A stretch of 64,000 nucleotides of DNA from an uncultured SAR116 cluster alpha proteobacterium (lineage in GTDB: Bacteria > Pseudomonadota > Alphaproteobacteria > Puniceispirillales > Puniceispirillaceae): NCBI GenBank assembly GCA_902622515.1, contig CACNQE010000005.1:62001-126000 (forward strand), written 5' to 3'. Positions 21,001 to 30,555 of this stretch are shown here, piece after piece; the stretch's first letter is position 1, and each line of letters starts with the position of its first letter. The translations under genes and the position numbers were made by a program. The notes under the pieces are model-generated. The model did no database searches. It was not told the DNA's origin and worked only from the letters and a program-made list of their open reading frames with translations.

Positions 21001-22547
21001 CACCACCACCTCACCATGATATATATTCCATAGAGGACTTAGCGCAGCTGATATATGATTTAAAACAAATAAATCCTGAAGCAAAAGTATGTGTTAAGTT
21101 AGTCGCGTCTACTGGTATTGGAACAATTGCAGCAGGGGTAGCTAAAGCAAAAGCTGATACAATCTTGATTTCAGGACATGGTGGTGGAACTGGCGCAAGT
21201 CCGCAAACTTCAATAAAATACGCTGGTATGCCTTGGGAAATGGGACTTACAGAGGTACATCAGGTGCTTACGATGAATGGGCTAAGAGAAACTGTTGTAT
21301 TAAGAACTGATGGCGGTTTAAAAACAGGCCGAGACGTCGTCATGGCAGCAATTCTAGGTGCAGATGAATATGGTATTGGAACTTCTTCACTGCTTGCTAT
21401 GGGATGTGTAATGGTTCGTCAGTGTCATGCAAATACCTGTCCTGTAGGCGTTTGTACACAAAGAGAAGACTTGCGAGCAAAATTTGAGGGAACGCCTGAA
21501 AAAGTTGTTCAATTGTTTACACATATCGCTGAGGAGGTAAGAGAGATCGTTGCCTCCCTTGGGTATAAGAATATTTCAGAGTTAATAGGTCGAACAGAAT
21601 TACTTGCACAAGTCTCACGTGGTGATTCTGCCTTGGATGACTTGGACCTTAACCCTATTCTTGTACAGGCTGATGTTCAAGCAAAGCAACGTGGAGGTAA
21701 CCGTGATGCAGGAAGAATGGAGGTTCCCGACACACTTGATGCACAGATGGTGAAAGATACGGAAAAAGCACTTGCGACTGGCGGAAAAATGCAACTATCT
21801 TACAATATTGAAAATACTCAAAGAGCTATTGGTACAAGACTTTCATCGCATATTGTTCGGAAGTTTGGACTTGCAGGCATGAAGCATGGTCAAATATCTG
21901 CTCGTCTACGTGGCTCTGCAGGTCAGTCTTTGGGTGCATTTGCGACGCAAGGACTTCGCCTCGATATTATTGGAGATGCAAATGATTACGTTGGTAAAGG
22001 ACTATCAGGTGGAATGATAACAGTTCGTCCTTCAGCAGACTCTTCTTTTACGGCATCAGAAAATACCATAATTGGCAACACGGTTTTGTATGGAGCAACA
22101 AGTGGTATGCTATTCGCAGCAGGTCAGGCTGGAGAGCGTTTTTGTGTGCGAAACTCAGGTGCTACCGGTGTTGTCGAGGGTTGTGGTTCTAACGGTTGTG
22201 AATACATGACTGGAGGAAGCGCGGTAATTCTTGGACCTATTGGTTCAAATTTTGGTGCTGGTATGACGGGGGGTATGGCGTTTTTGTACGATCCAGAGGG
22301 TGATAGCCTTAAGGATTTTAATATTGAAACCTTGCATATTTCTCGTCTGCAATCAGGATTTTGGAGTGATAGCTTGTTAGAAATATTAAAACAACATGCC
22401 CGAGAAACCAATTCTGAAATAGCTAAGCGTCTTGTAAATGATTGGCTTTTGGAAATAGAAAATTTTTGGCATGTGGTCCCCACTGAGATACTTAAAACGT
22501 TAGAGCCCCCATTAGACAGTGAAAATATAGTAGGTAAAATTGCTTGA
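18012..22547 (+). CDS. gltB: Glutamate synthase, large (alpha) subunit
   Basis: A 1511-residue enzyme that makes two glutamates from glutamine and 2-oxoglutarate. The class II glutaminase domain starts at Cys34 (HDNCGVGL) after removal of a 33-residue propeptide. The FMN-binding synthase domain contains ISGHGGGTGASP. The 3Fe-4S cluster cysteines are in CVMVRQCHANTCPVGVC. The C-terminal glycine-rich beta-helix (GGSAVILGPIGSNFGAGMTGG) is complete. Together with gltD it forms the ammonium-assimilating GOGAT, working with glutamine synthetase encoded elsewhere. Length and domain order are standard. Confidence 0.98.
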   Translation: MSFDASKYIRKRVINEELLRDAGIYDPSWEHDNCGVGLVAAINGRPSRAVVEAAINALRAIWHRGAVDADGMTGDGAGIHIAIPREFFMEHVARTGHKDNGERLAVGMVFLPRLDLGAQETCRCIVEREILKMEYNIYGWRQVPVDIKALGEKANATRPEIEQIMFSMPSSMSEEEAERELFLIRRRIEKAVLAELINDFYICSLSSRSIIYKGMFLAEQVTEFYPDLDDKLFISDFAVYHQRYSTNTFPTWRLAQPFRVLAHNGEINTVRGNINWMSCHEDRMESEFFENNIEDLKPVIAKGSSDSAALDSVFELLLQSGRDLPMVKTMMIPQAVTPDVSSELSGLYGYCNAVMEPWDGPAAIAAFSGNWVIGGMDRNGLRPLRYTITKGGLLLAGSETGMVSIPPSDVQELGRLGPGEMIGVNLAEGKLIKDKELKAELSKRADWNSWVGKSQQLDEILAKKQEMAPQRPSSDIIRRRQLLAGWSLEDMELILQPMIETGKEAVGSMGDDTPLAVLSSHYRGLHHFFRQNFSQVTNPPIDSLRERHVMTLRTRLGNLGNILDQSAEQCDHLLLNSPVLTNSEWTYLIEHLESKAVIIDCHFDIDGGENSLKNALEEIQKLAENAVRGGCEHVMLSDSRISESKAPIPMILAVGAVHSHLVRQQLRTFASVNVATGECLDVHHFAVLIGVGATTVNPYGAEWAIEERKEKGLIEKLALVDAVNNYKTAIETGLLKIMSKMGISVLSSYRGGYNFEALGLSRSLVVDYFPSMSSRISGLGLNGIQTRVLEMHQRAFSNEVTYLPVGGQFKYRKSGEAHAFDGQVIHAMQHACNTGSYDSWKKYVSMVSRQGPINLRDLLDFTPKKQPISVEKVESITDIRRRLVSPGISLGALSPEAHETLSIAMNRIGAKSDSGEGGEDPDRYRLRENGDDPSSAIKQVASGRFGVTAEYLNNCKEIEIKIAQGAKPGEGGQLPGIKVDSLIARLRYSTPGVTLISPPPHHDIYSIEDLAQLIYDLKQINPEAKVCVKLVASTGIGTIAAGVAKAKADTILISGHGGGTGASPQTSIKYAGMPWEMGLTEVHQVLTMNGLRETVVLRTDGGLKTGRDVVMAAILGADEYGIGTSSLLAMGCVMVRQCHANTCPVGVCTQREDLRAKFEGTPEKVVQLFTHIAEEVREIVASLGYKNISELIGRTELLAQVSRGDSALDDLDLNPILVQADVQAKQRGGNRDAGRMEVPDTLDAQMVKDTEKALATGGKMQLSYNIENTQRAIGTRLSSHIVRKFGLAGMKHGQISARLRGSAGQSLGAFATQGLRLDIIGDANDYVGKGLSGGMITVRPSADSSFTASENTIIGNTVLYGATSGMLFAAGQAGERFCVRNSGATGVVEGCGSNGCEYMTGGSAVILGPIGSNFGAGMTGGMAFLYDPEGDSLKDFNIETLHISRLQSGFWSDSLLEILKQHARETNSEIAKRLVNDWLLEIENFWHVVPTEILKTLEPPLDSENIVGKIA

Positions 22548-22559
22548 GAGCGTCTATTG

Positions 22560-23096
22560 ATGCCGCAGAGGTTCGTTATACGAGGTTATCTTCACCGACA
22601 TAAATCCGCAGTAAAACGATTAACAGAGGAGACCTTTGGCCCTGCGCACCATAAACGGTCTGTTTGGAATTTAAGAAAAGCAAAACCAATCATTAGACTG
22701 GGATTGATCGTAGAAGATATGAACATGGAATCTCTCGATAGTTATGGTCAGAATGGCAGAATAGTTGGGAGTTTACAATTTTGGCCCATTAGAATTGGAA
22801 ACTATCCATCTCTTCTTCTTGGCCCACTTGCAGTTAAGGAGCATCTAAGGGGTCTTGGGGTAGGTCGATTGCTGATTGAAGAATCATTACAAAAAATACG
22901 GAAAAGCTATTGGCATTTTTGTATAGTTTCTGGAGAACCAGATTATTATCCTAAGTTCGGATTTAAACCGATACCTAAAAATGTAATTTGGCCTGGTCCT
23001 ATCGAAAGACAGAGGCTACAATATATCAATTTAGGATATTCCAAATTAGAAACATTATCCAACGAACCATTACATATCTTGTCAGAAATTTCATGA
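22560..23096 (+). CDS. GNAT family N-acetyltransferase
   Basis: A 178-residue acetyltransferase-fold protein. The acetyl-CoA loop is visible as LGPLAVKEHLRGLGVGRLLIEE (conserved R/Q-x-x-G-x-G/A), preceded by the strand IVGSLQFWPIRIG, and followed by SGEPDYYPKFGFKPI near the C-terminus. Alphaproteobacterial relatives are common, small-molecule or protein acetylation being possible; the substrate is unknown. It starts 12 bases after gltB and could be on the same transcript. ATG 22560 is chosen over the TTG just before it. Confidence 0.85.
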   Translation: MPQRFVIRGYLHRHKSAVKRLTEETFGPAHHKRSVWNLRKAKPIIRLGLIVEDMNMESLDSYGQNGRIVGSLQFWPIRIGNYPSLLLGPLAVKEHLRGLGVGRLLIEESLQKIRKSYWHFCIVSGEPDYYPKFGFKPIPKNVIWPGPIERQRLQYINLGYSKLETLSNEPLHILSEIS

Positions 23097-23138
23097 GATT
23101 ATATGGTATCATGACGGTAGATTAGACAAATTTATTAC

Positions 23139-23816
23139 ATGAATTATAAATCTCAGTTACACCATTTTGCATTATCAGCGGCAAGCAGACTCATACGACT
23201 TCAGCTTGCAGAATATCAATATGATTTTACATTAATTAATCATTTTCCGTGGAAAAGAGACGAGAATTTTCTTGCTATTAACCCCTCTGGTTCATTGCCG
23301 GTTTTTCAATTTAATAATGATATTATTATATCTGGGTCGAGAGCAATTAGTGAATGGATAGAAGAAACAACGGCCACGTCGAGATTGCTTGCAGGCTCAA
23401 GCATGCATCGAGCAGAAATAAGACGTTTGCTAGATTGGTTTGAAGATAAATTTTACTATGAGGTTGGTTTGCCGCTTTTGCATGAGAGGGTGATTAAGCG
23501 ATTTGAGAGTGGTGCAGATGCCTCTTCGGTAATCATTCGAACAGCACTTTCGAATGCACAAGTGCATTTTGAATATCTAAATTGGTTAGCTGACCAAAAT
23601 AACTGGCTTGTAGGCACACAGCTATCACTCGCTGATTTTTCCGCAGCTGCTCATATTTCTATAATGGATTATTTTGGTGATATTCAATGGGATAAATACC
23701 CAGCGGCGGCTTCATGGTATATGAAGATTAAATCTCGACCTTGTTTTCGTGCTCTTTTAAGTGACCAGCTTATGGGTGTTACACCCTCTTCTCATTACGC
23801 AGAACTTGATTTCTAG
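23139..23816 (+). CDS. fzlA: FzlA-like glutathione S-transferase-fold protein
   Basis: A 225-residue GST-fold protein, with a thioredoxin-like N-terminal domain (LHHFALSAASRLIRLQLAE; NPSGSLPVF) and an all-helical C-terminal domain. The stretch LLHERVIKRF, WLVGTQLSLADFSAAAHISIMDYFGDI and the closing pattern KSRPCFRALLSDQ...HYAELDF match the alphaproteobacterial FzlA group. In Caulobacter FzlA binds FtsZ, curves its filaments and is needed for constriction, and lacks ordinary GST activity. The division role here is inferred from similarity. A generic GST is the alternative. Confidence 0.8.
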   Translation: MNYKSQLHHFALSAASRLIRLQLAEYQYDFTLINHFPWKRDENFLAINPSGSLPVFQFNNDIIISGSRAISEWIEETTATSRLLAGSSMHRAEIRRLLDWFEDKFYYEVGLPLLHERVIKRFESGADASSVIIRTALSNAQVHFEYLNWLADQNNWLVGTQLSLADFSAAAHISIMDYFGDIQWDKYPAAASWYMKIKSRPCFRALLSDQLMGVTPSSHYAELDF

Positions 23817-23905
23817 AGCTTATTTTTTGGTATTAGAGGAGGCCTAAATTGTTTTTTACTTTCTTTCGACAAATTTACTCTTGTATTTTTTTATTGGTTC
23901 TATTT

Positions 23906-24706
23906 TTAGGAAGCCAGTTCTTCAAGGCTGTTGATGAGCGAATTTATTTGTTCAGGTTCTGAGTATCGATGGTTAGCTGTTTTATCGAGTAGAATTTTAA
24001 CATTATCTGAGCATAGCTTTTCTGCTATTTTTAGAGATGTTTGCCATGGAACCTCCTCATCAAGTAAACCATGATGTAAAATGGCTCGGCCATAAAATTC
24101 AATATTATTCTCTAAAATTAGGTGTTTTTTAGCTTCTTGAATAAGTTGGAAGGGATACTTTACCTTTGTTTTATAGTAAGGGTTAGGAATTGTTATAACA
24201 CCTTGTTTACGGAATTCATTCTTTTGAGATTTATTCAAGGTTTCCCAAATTAGTGACTTTGTAAAATCAGGTGCTGCTGCTATTCCTATCAGACTATCTA
24301 TTTTTTCCAGACGATATTTGCAGAGAGACAGCATAAGCCAACCACCAAGAGATGAACCAATCAAAATTTGTTTTTTATTAATTATCTTGTCGAAAATATC
24401 GCAACTATCTTTGATCCATTGACCTATGGTAGCAGACATTATATCTCCTCCGCTTTGACCATGCCCATATAAATCAAATCTAGTAAATTCTATTTTGTTT
24501 TGGATTGACCATTCCATAATCGCTTCTGCTTTACTTCCAAACATGTCAGAACCGTGACCATGGAGAAATAGTATTCCAATCCTCTCTGTTGATGGATTTT
24601 TAGGTATGTATTGTTGGTAGGCAATTTCATAGCCACGCATCGTTGGTAACATTTTTATATCTATCAAATGATTGGCTTTCATAATGGATGCTTTTTTATT
24701 ATACAA
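23906..24706 (-). CDS. Alpha/beta hydrolase
   Basis: A 266-residue serine hydrolase. The oxyanion region is LFLHGHGSDMFGSKA, the nucleophile elbow GSSLGG places Ser119, an acidic residue lies in HHGLLDEEVPW and the catalytic histidine in ANHRYSE. The arrangement resembles the ABHD10-like thioesterase/esterase group, but no substrate can be named. There is no signal peptide. It is transcribed toward fzlA, from which it is separated by 89 bases. Start uncertain: ATG 24706 or the ATG eight codons downstream; neither has a clear ribosome-binding site. Confidence 0.82.
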   Translation of the reverse strand: MYNKKASIMKANHLIDIKMLPTMRGYEIAYQQYIPKNPSTERIGILFLHGHGSDMFGSKAEAIMEWSIQNKIEFTRFDLYGHGQSGGDIMSATIGQWIKDSCDIFDKIINKKQILIGSSLGGWLMLSLCKYRLEKIDSLIGIAAAPDFTKSLIWETLNKSQKNEFRKQGVITIPNPYYKTKVKYPFQLIQEAKKHLILENNIEFYGRAILHHGLLDEEVPWQTSLKIAEKLCSDNVKILLDKTANHRYSEPEQINSLINSLEELAS

Positions 24707-24828
24707 ATAATTTTGTTTTTGACTTCAGCGTTATTTAATATTCATATTGCCTAAAACACCAACTAAGCTTAAAAATATTTTTGTAATTAATGTTACGCAG
24801 GCTTTGATCATAAGAAATCTATCTTAAT

Positions 24829-26016
24829 ATGTCCAAAAAAACAAACTTGATTAGACCAGTTATTGCTCAAATAATACCAGCGTTAAATAATGGGGGGGTA
24901 GAACGAGGAACTATTGAAACCGCACAGGCAATTAGTGACATTGGGTGGAATCCTATTGTAATCAGTTCAGGTGGCATGCTTGAATCTCAGTTGAAACGGG
25001 CTGGAGCAAAACATCTTAATCTTCCTGTAAATAAAAAAAATCCAGTTTCTTGGCAATTTACAAAAAATAAATTACGAAAAATTTTAAAAGATGAAAATGT
25101 AGATATTGTGCATGTTCGTTCAAGAGTTCCTGCGTGGGTAGGTCTTCCTGTTGCAAAAGTCCTTGATATACCAACTGTTTCGACAATACATGGAAAGTTT
25201 GAGGCATATAACTTATTGAAACGAGCATATAATAAACAGCTGCTTAAAGCTGATGAAATTATTGCAATATCAAAATTCACTAAATCTGTAATTGAGCGTC
25301 AGTTTCCTAAATTATTGCCTAATATATCTCTAAATGTAATTCATAGAGGCGTTGATACTTCAGTATTCAACCCAACTAACGTTACGCAACAACGGATTAT
25401 TAATGAAGCAGAAAGAATTGGATTACCAGATGATTTGCCTGTAGTTATGTTGCCTGCTCGTCCTTCGAGCTGGAAAGGACATCTTATCTTGCTACGTGCA
25501 CTTGCTCGGCTGGAACATTTGCAAGTTGCAATTGTATTATTGGGAGCAGGGGACTTCAATACTGGATATGCTGAAATGTTGGAGAAAACATCAATTGAAT
25601 TGGGGCTTGGCGCGAATGTAAGAATTACAACTTCATCAAGGGATATGCCAGCTGCTTTAATGCTAGCCGATGTTGTTGTAATGCCTTCTATTCATCCAGA
25701 GCCATTCGGAAGGATTGCGATTGAGGCACAAGCAATGGGAAGGCCAGTTATAGCATTTGACCATGGAGGTGCAAGAGAGACTATCTTAGAGGGAAAAACG
25801 GGATGGCTTGCAAAGCCAAATGATATTGATAGCTTATCTGAAAATCTTAAGACAGCTTTAAGTATTTCTAAGTCAAAAAGAAATGAATTATCTAATTTGG
25901 CACAATCTAGTGTAAAACGACGATTTAGTGTCAGGAAAATGACCAACTCAACTTTAGAAATTTATCGAAAACTTCTTCTCAAAAAGGGTTTTTCTCCACT
26001 TGTTTTAGGGAAGTGA
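24829..26016 (+). CDS. Glycosyltransferase family 4
   Basis: A 395-residue GT-B glycosyltransferase. The acceptor domain begins with IIPALNNGGVERGTIETAQA, and the donor-sugar domain contains LPARPSSWKGH, DVVVMPSIHPEPFGRIAIEAQAMGRPVIA with the E-x7-E motif, and GGARETILEGKTGWL. Retaining transferases of this type build LPS core, O-antigen or other surface glycans. No other polysaccharide genes are adjacent, so the acceptor is unknown. It lies between the divergent hydrolase and thrS; the 54-base gap to thrS allows shared transcription. Confidence 0.9.
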   Translation: MSKKTNLIRPVIAQIIPALNNGGVERGTIETAQAISDIGWNPIVISSGGMLESQLKRAGAKHLNLPVNKKNPVSWQFTKNKLRKILKDENVDIVHVRSRVPAWVGLPVAKVLDIPTVSTIHGKFEAYNLLKRAYNKQLLKADEIIAISKFTKSVIERQFPKLLPNISLNVIHRGVDTSVFNPTNVTQQRIINEAERIGLPDDLPVVMLPARPSSWKGHLILLRALARLEHLQVAIVLLGAGDFNTGYAEMLEKTSIELGLGANVRITTSSRDMPAALMLADVVVMPSIHPEPFGRIAIEAQAMGRPVIAFDHGGARETILEGKTGWLAKPNDIDSLSENLKTALSISKSKRNELSNLAQSSVKRRFSVRKMTNSTLEIYRKLLLKKGFSPLVLGK

Positions 26017-26070
26017 ACAAGTTAAATTCTCGTAAGTATTTTTTAGTCTTGGTAAAGGGAAAAAAATTTG

Positions 26071-28002
26071 ATGCTAAAAATAGCTCTACCAGATGGGTCT
26101 GAGCGGCACTACAATGCTCCAGTAACAGCGGCTCAAATTGCAGCTGACATTGGTTCGGGTCTCGCAAAAGCAGCTATTGCCGCAGAAGTAAATGGTGAAA
26201 ATTGGGATATAAACAGAGTCATTAATGTAGATAGTGAAATCCGTTTAATTACTTTTAAAGATGATTATTCTCTTGAGCTGATTAGACATGATTGCGCCCA
26301 CATTTTAGCAGAGGCTGTTTTGGAACTATTTCCTGAAACACAAGTTACTATAGGGCCTGCGATAGAAACCGGTTTTTATTATGATTTTTATAGAAAAAGT
26401 CCTTTCAGCACTGATGATTTAGCAACTATAGAGCAGAGAATGCATGAAATAGTGGACCGCGACGAAGAAATCACTCGTGGTGAATGGAGCAGAGAAGAAG
26501 CAATCCGGTTTTACAAAGATCGTAATGAGCCTTTCAAAATTGAATTGGTAGACGCAATCCCTGAAAAAGAAACAGTCAGTTACTACCAGCAAGGAAATTT
26601 TATTGACCTCTGTAGAGGTCCACATATGGTCTCCACAAAAAAAGTTGGCCATGCATTTAAGCTAATGAAAGTAGCTGGGGCTTATTGGCGCGGGGACTCT
26701 AACAATCCAATGCTACAGAGAATCTACGGTACTGCGTTTGCAAGTCAAGCGGACCTTCGAGCCTATTTGAATATGTTGGAAGAGGCTGAAAAAAGAGACC
26801 ATAGAAAATTAGGTAAAGCGCTGAATTTATTTCATATGCAGGAAGAAGCCACAGGTTCAATTTTTTGGCATCCAAATGGTTGGACGCTTTATCGTGAGAT
26901 AGAAAATTATATAAGAAGACGACTTGCGACTGAGAATTATAAGGAAGTTAAAACCCCTCAAATGATAGATAGAAGCTTATGGGAAGCATCTGGACATTGG
27001 GAAAAATTTGGTGAGAATATGTTCACCGCAAATACACAAGAAGACAAAACCTTGGCACTAAAACCAATGAATTGTCCTGGGCATGTGCAAATTTATCGAC
27101 AGGGAGTAAAATCCTATCGTGATTTACCTCTTCGTATGTCAGAATTTGGTTCTTGTCATAGGAATGAGCCATCTGGTGCCTTGCATGGTATTATGAGAGT
27201 AAGAGCTTTTACTCAGGATGATGCACATATTTTTTGCACGGAGGAGCAAATTAATTCAGAATCTGTCGCTTTTTGTAATTTGTTAAAGGATATTTATAAG
27301 GATTTCGGATTTTCAAACATAAGAGTAAAATTTTCGGATCGTCCCGAAGTTCGAGCCGGTGATGATACGACATGGGATAAAGCAGAACAAGCTCTCACTT
27401 CAGCAACTAAGGCTGCGGGTATAGAAACTTCCTCAAATCCTGGAGAGGGTGCATTCTATGGTCCCAAATTGGAATTTGTGTTAACTGATGCTATTGGTCG
27501 TGATTGGCAATGTGGAACGTTGCAAGTTGATTTTATTTTACCAGAAAGACTTGATGCAGAATATGTTGACGAGGACGGTCTCCGGAAACGTCCTGTGATG
27601 TTACATCGTGCTATTTTAGGGTCGCTAGAGAGATGGATTGGAATCTTAATTGAACAGTACTCTGGAAAAATGCCTGCATGGTTATCGCCTGTCCAAGTTG
27701 TTATCGCTCCAATCACTGAGACGACGAATGATTATGCAAAATTTATTTATCAATTATTAAAAGATTCCGGATTGAGGGTGGATATCGACCTTAGAAACGA
27801 GAAAATCGGCTATAAGATCAGAGAACATAGCACTTCAAAGGTTCCTTTTATTCTTGCCGTTGGTGCTCGAGAGGAAGAAGCTAAAACTGTCGCATTGCGT
27901 CAATTAGGGTCGCAAAACCAAGAGGTTATGACACTTGATAAGGTTTCTTCATTTCTTCAATCACAATGTATGCCACCTGATTTATTAAATAATATTAAAT
28001 AA
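26071..28002 (+). CDS. thrS: Threonyl-tRNA synthetase
   Basis: A 643-residue class II synthetase with the full bacterial layout: TGS domain (1-60), the HxxxH-type editing domain ([10 protein letters not shown], then a GPHMVS segment), a catalytic core whose zinc ligands appear in MNCPGHV, DDAHIF and LHRAILGS, and the anticodon-binding C-terminal domain ([20 protein letters not shown]). It charges tRNA-Thr. ATG 26071 is preferred to the TTG just before it. It opens a translation-gene run with infC, rpmI, rplT, pheS and pheT, a well conserved order. Confidence 0.98.
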   Translation: MLKIALPDGSERHYNAPVTAAQIAADIGSGLAKAAIAAEVNGENWDINRVINVDSEIRLITFKDDYSLELIRHDCAHILAEAVLELFPETQVTIGPAIETGFYYDFYRKSPFSTDDLATIEQRMHEIVDRDEEITRGEWSREEAIRFYKDRNEPFKIELVDAIPEKETVSYYQQGNFIDLCRGPHMVSTKKVGHAFKLMKVAGAYWRGDSNNPMLQRIYGTAFASQADLRAYLNMLEEAEKRDHRKLGKALNLFHMQEEATGSIFWHPNGWTLYREIENYIRRRLATENYKEVKTPQMIDRSLWEASGHWEKFGENMFTANTQEDKTLALKPMNCPGHVQIYRQGVKSYRDLPLRMSEFGSCHRNEPSGALHGIMRVRAFTQDDAHIFCTEEQINSESVAFCNLLKDIYKDFGFSNIRVKFSDRPEVRAGDDTTWDKAEQALTSATKAAGIETSSNPGEGAFYGPKLEFVLTDAIGRDWQCGTLQVDFILPERLDAEYVDEDGLRKRPVMLHRAILGSLERWIGILIEQYSGKMPAWLSPVQVVIAPITETTNDYAKFIYQLLKDSGLRVDIDLRNEKIGYKIREHSTSKVPFILAVGAREEEAKTVALRQLGSQNQEVMTLDKVSSFLQSQCMPPDLLNNIK

Positions 28003-28108
28003 GAAAAATCGCTTACTTGCAATCTAATACATTTCAACGTATGACTTAACAATTAGAGCCTATTTAATATAATTAGTGTTAACAGGTTGAAAACTTTCGA
28101 TAACTATT

Positions 28109-28657
28109 ATGGAGAATTCAATAGTACGTACAAGACAAGAAATGCCATCTTCATCAGATGGTCCGCGAATAAATGAAATGATTAATTCTCGGTCCGTTAG
28201 ATGTATCGATCCAGATGGCGAACAACTTGGAATATTATCTATCGATGAAGCAATGAATAAAGCTGAAGAACTAGGGCTTGATCTGGTTGAACTCCAGCCA
28301 AATGCCGACCCTCCCGTTTGTAAAATACTTGATTATGGTAAACATAAATACCAAGCTCAAAAACGTGCTAACGAAGCGCGAAAAAAACAAAAAATAATAG
28401 AAGTTAAGGAAATTAAGCTAAGGCCCAATATCGACCAGCATGATTATCAAGTAAAAATGAAAGCCGTCCGAAAGTTTATTGATGGAGGCGATAAGGTAAA
28501 AATCACATTGAGGTTTAGGGGCCGTGAAATGGCTCATGTCGAACTTGGAACAGATTTGTTGTCTCGCGTTCAGGAAGATATAGATGATTTTGCAAAAATA
28601 GAGTCTATGCCAAAGATGGAAGGTCGACAAATGACAATGATACTTGCTCCCAAGTAA
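28109..28657 (+). CDS. infC: Translation initiation factor IF-3
   Basis: The 182-residue factor controls start-codon fidelity and keeps 30S subunits free. The N-terminal domain contains [19 protein letters not shown] and [22 protein letters not shown]; the C-terminal domain carries [15 protein letters not shown] and [15 protein letters not shown]. The start is ambiguous. ATG 28109 has no ribosome-binding site, while an in-frame ATA at 28121 lies six bases after GGAG (28111-28114). IF-3 genes often use rare AUU/AUA starts for autoregulation, so the shorter form is plausible. The coordinates given use the ATG. Confidence 0.95.
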   Translation: MENSIVRTRQEMPSSSDGPRINEMINSRSVRCIDPDGEQLGILSIDEAMNKAEELGLDLVELQPNADPPVCKILDYGKHKYQAQKRANEARKKQKIIEVKEIKLRPNIDQHDYQVKMKAVRKFIDGGDKVKITLRFRGREMAHVELGTDLLSRVQEDIDDFAKIESMPKMEGRQMTMILAPK

Positions 28658-28753
28658 CGATTTTTCCGTTAAGCTCATTTCAGCTAATCTCTTAATCTGA
28701 AGGTTTACTTCTTTTATAGAGGTATATCCTGCTAAAAGACTGTGAAATTATTA

Positions 28754-28782
28754 TTGCTTTTATCGTGCTCAGCTAGTATAAA
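28754..28782 (+). promoter_or_regulatory. Predicted promoter of rpmI-rplT (and possibly pheST)
   Basis: TTGCTT (28754-28759), exactly 17 bases, then TATAAA (28777-28782), five of six to the -10 consensus. The start would be near 28789, giving a leader of about 80 bases with a small hairpin (ATGCC/GGCAT near 28823-28837) before rpmI. This could be the place for L20 feedback, but no L20-binding structure is proven. Confidence 0.45.
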
Positions 28783-28867
28783 GCGCGGAATTGTAAGTCG
28801 AGTATAGGCTATGAAAGGGCATGCCTTGCCGGCATAAATGTTTTAAATAATAAGAAATGAGGATAAA

Positions 28868-29065
28868 ATGCCCAAACTAAAAACGAAGAGTGGTGCAAAA
28901 AAGCGTTTCTCTCTTACAGCTAAAGGAAAAGTGCGCGGGTCAGCGGCTTTCCTAAGCCATAATTTACGAAGGCGTTCTCAAAAAATGAAAAGACAAGCTC
29001 GGGGAACGATGATACTACATCCCGCCGATGCGAAGATAGTTAAGGGATTTCTTCCCTACGCCTAA
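28868..29065 (+). CDS. rpmI: 50S ribosomal protein L35
   Basis: A 65-residue, strongly basic ribosomal protein with the family N-terminus PKLKTKSGAKKRFSLTAKGKV and the conserved C-terminal HPADAKIVKGFLPYA. It binds 23S rRNA in the large subunit. It is followed by rplT after 23 bases. A GAGGATAAA ribosome-binding region precedes the ATG. Standard length and position. Confidence 0.97.
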   Translation: MPKLKTKSGAKKRFSLTAKGKVRGSAAFLSHNLRRRSQKMKRQARGTMILHPADAKIVKGFLPYA

Positions 29066-29088
29066 ATTAGCTAAATAGGAGAAGTGCA

Positions 29089-29445
29089 ATGGCTCGTGTG
29101 AGTAGAGGTACGACGACACATGCTCGTCATCGTAAAGTAATTAGGGCCGCCAAAGGTTATTATGGTCGCCGCAAAAACACATTTAAGGTTGCAAAGCAAG
29201 CAGTTGATAAAGCTAGGCAATATGCATATCGCGATAGACGAGTGCGTAAACGTGAATTCAGGGCATTATGGATACAAAGAATAAATGCAGCAGCACGGTT
29301 GCATGGCGTTACCTACTCAACGCTTATGGGTGGTCTCATAAAAGCGGGTGTTGAAGTAGACCGGAAGATGCTTGCTGATTTGGCAGTTCATGAGCCCACA
29401 GCATTTGCAGAATTAGTTGCAATCTCACAGAAAGCTGCAAGTTAG
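29089..29445 (+). CDS. rplT: 50S ribosomal protein L20
   Basis: The 118-residue early-assembly protein of the large subunit. The extended basic N-terminal tail ([23 protein letters not shown]) and globular RNA-binding domain ([42 protein letters not shown]) are complete. In many bacteria L20 represses its own infC-rpmI-rplT operon. An AGGAG site lies six bases before the ATG. It lies directly before pheS. Confidence 0.98.
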   Translation: MARVSRGTTTHARHRKVIRAAKGYYGRRKNTFKVAKQAVDKARQYAYRDRRVRKREFRALWIQRINAAARLHGVTYSTLMGGLIKAGVEVDRKMLADLAVHEPTAFAELVAISQKAAS

Positions 29446-29468
29446 CAGGATTGGCCCCTGATAGTATC

Positions 29469-30542
29469 ATGGCAGATATAGATTATCTAAAGGAAAAATT
29501 TCTTAGTGATATAAGTCAAGCAAGTGATTTAGAACAGCTCAATGAAGTTAAAATAGCAGCTTTGGGCAAGAAAGGTGCAATTTCCGAAGAGCTTTCCAAA
29601 CTTGGTAAGATGGATGCTGATGAGCGAAGAGAGGCGGGCCAAATTATTAATTCTGTAAAGCAGGATTTAAATTTCGCGCTAACTGAGAGACATGCGACTT
29701 TAGCAAAACAGGCATTAGAAAAAAAACTGGAAACTGAGAAAATCGATGTTTCATTACCTTCAAGGCCCTCAGTGCATGCCAAAATACACCCTCTTTCTAG
29801 GACAATGGAAGAAATTTCTGCGATTTTCTCTGATATGGGTTTTGTTATTGCCGAGGGTCCTGAAATAGAGACGGACGAACACAATTTTACGGCACTTAAC
29901 ATACCTCCTGAACATCCTGCAAGACAAGAACATGATACTTTTTATTTAAAACCTGATGATTCAGGTGAGCGACCCGTGCTTAGAACGCATACATCACCTG
30001 TTCAAATAAGAACAATGCGTTCTAAAGAACCTCCAATTAGAATCATTGTCCCTGGTCGGACTTACCGGTCAGATCATGATGCAACCCATTCCCCAATGTT
30101 TCATCAATGCGAAGGATTAGTGATTGGGCCAAATATCCATATGGGACATCTGAAGGCGACATTAATTGATTTCTGTCGAAGCTTTTTTGGAGTAGTGGAA
30201 TTGCCGGTCAGATTTCGCCCAAGCTATTTTCCGTTTACAGAACCCTCAGCAGAGGTGGATATAGGATGTAGCAGAGAGGATGGTGGGTTAAAGATTGGAG
30301 CAGGTAATAATTGGCTAGAAATTCTTGGAAGTGGAATGGTTAATCCTCGTGTGCTCGAAAATTGTGGGTATGACCCCTCCACTACACAGGGCTTTGCATT
30401 TGGGATGGGTATTGAAAGGCTTGCGATGCTGAAATACGGTATACCTGACTTACGTACTTTTTATGACTCGGATTTGCGGTGGTTGCATCATTATGGTTTC
30501 ATGCCTCATGATGTGGCAGGTTTACACACAGGTATAGTGTAG
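29469..30542 (+). CDS. pheS: Phenylalanyl-tRNA synthetase alpha subunit
   Basis: A 357-residue catalytic subunit of the (alpha-beta)2 enzyme. It has an N-terminal coiled coil (residues 1-90), then motif 2 RTHTSPVQIRTM...RTYRSDHDATHSPMFHQ and motif 3 GFAFGMGIERLAMLKYGI. The start is chosen at ATG 29469 because MADIDYLKEKFL aligns with the family N-terminus; a TTG at 29451 is in frame but abuts its AGGA. It begins 23 bases after rplT and ends 13 bases before pheT, indicating one transcript. Confidence 0.97.
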   Translation: MADIDYLKEKFLSDISQASDLEQLNEVKIAALGKKGAISEELSKLGKMDADERREAGQIINSVKQDLNFALTERHATLAKQALEKKLETEKIDVSLPSRPSVHAKIHPLSRTMEEISAIFSDMGFVIAEGPEIETDEHNFTALNIPPEHPARQEHDTFYLKPDDSGERPVLRTHTSPVQIRTMRSKEPPIRIIVPGRTYRSDHDATHSPMFHQCEGLVIGPNIHMGHLKATLIDFCRSFFGVVELPVRFRPSYFPFTEPSAEVDIGCSREDGGLKIGAGNNWLEILGSGMVNPRVLENCGYDPSTTQGFAFGMGIERLAMLKYGIPDLRTFYDSDLRWLHHYGFMPHDVAGLHTGIV

Positions 30543-30555
30543 GGGGAGTGACCAA

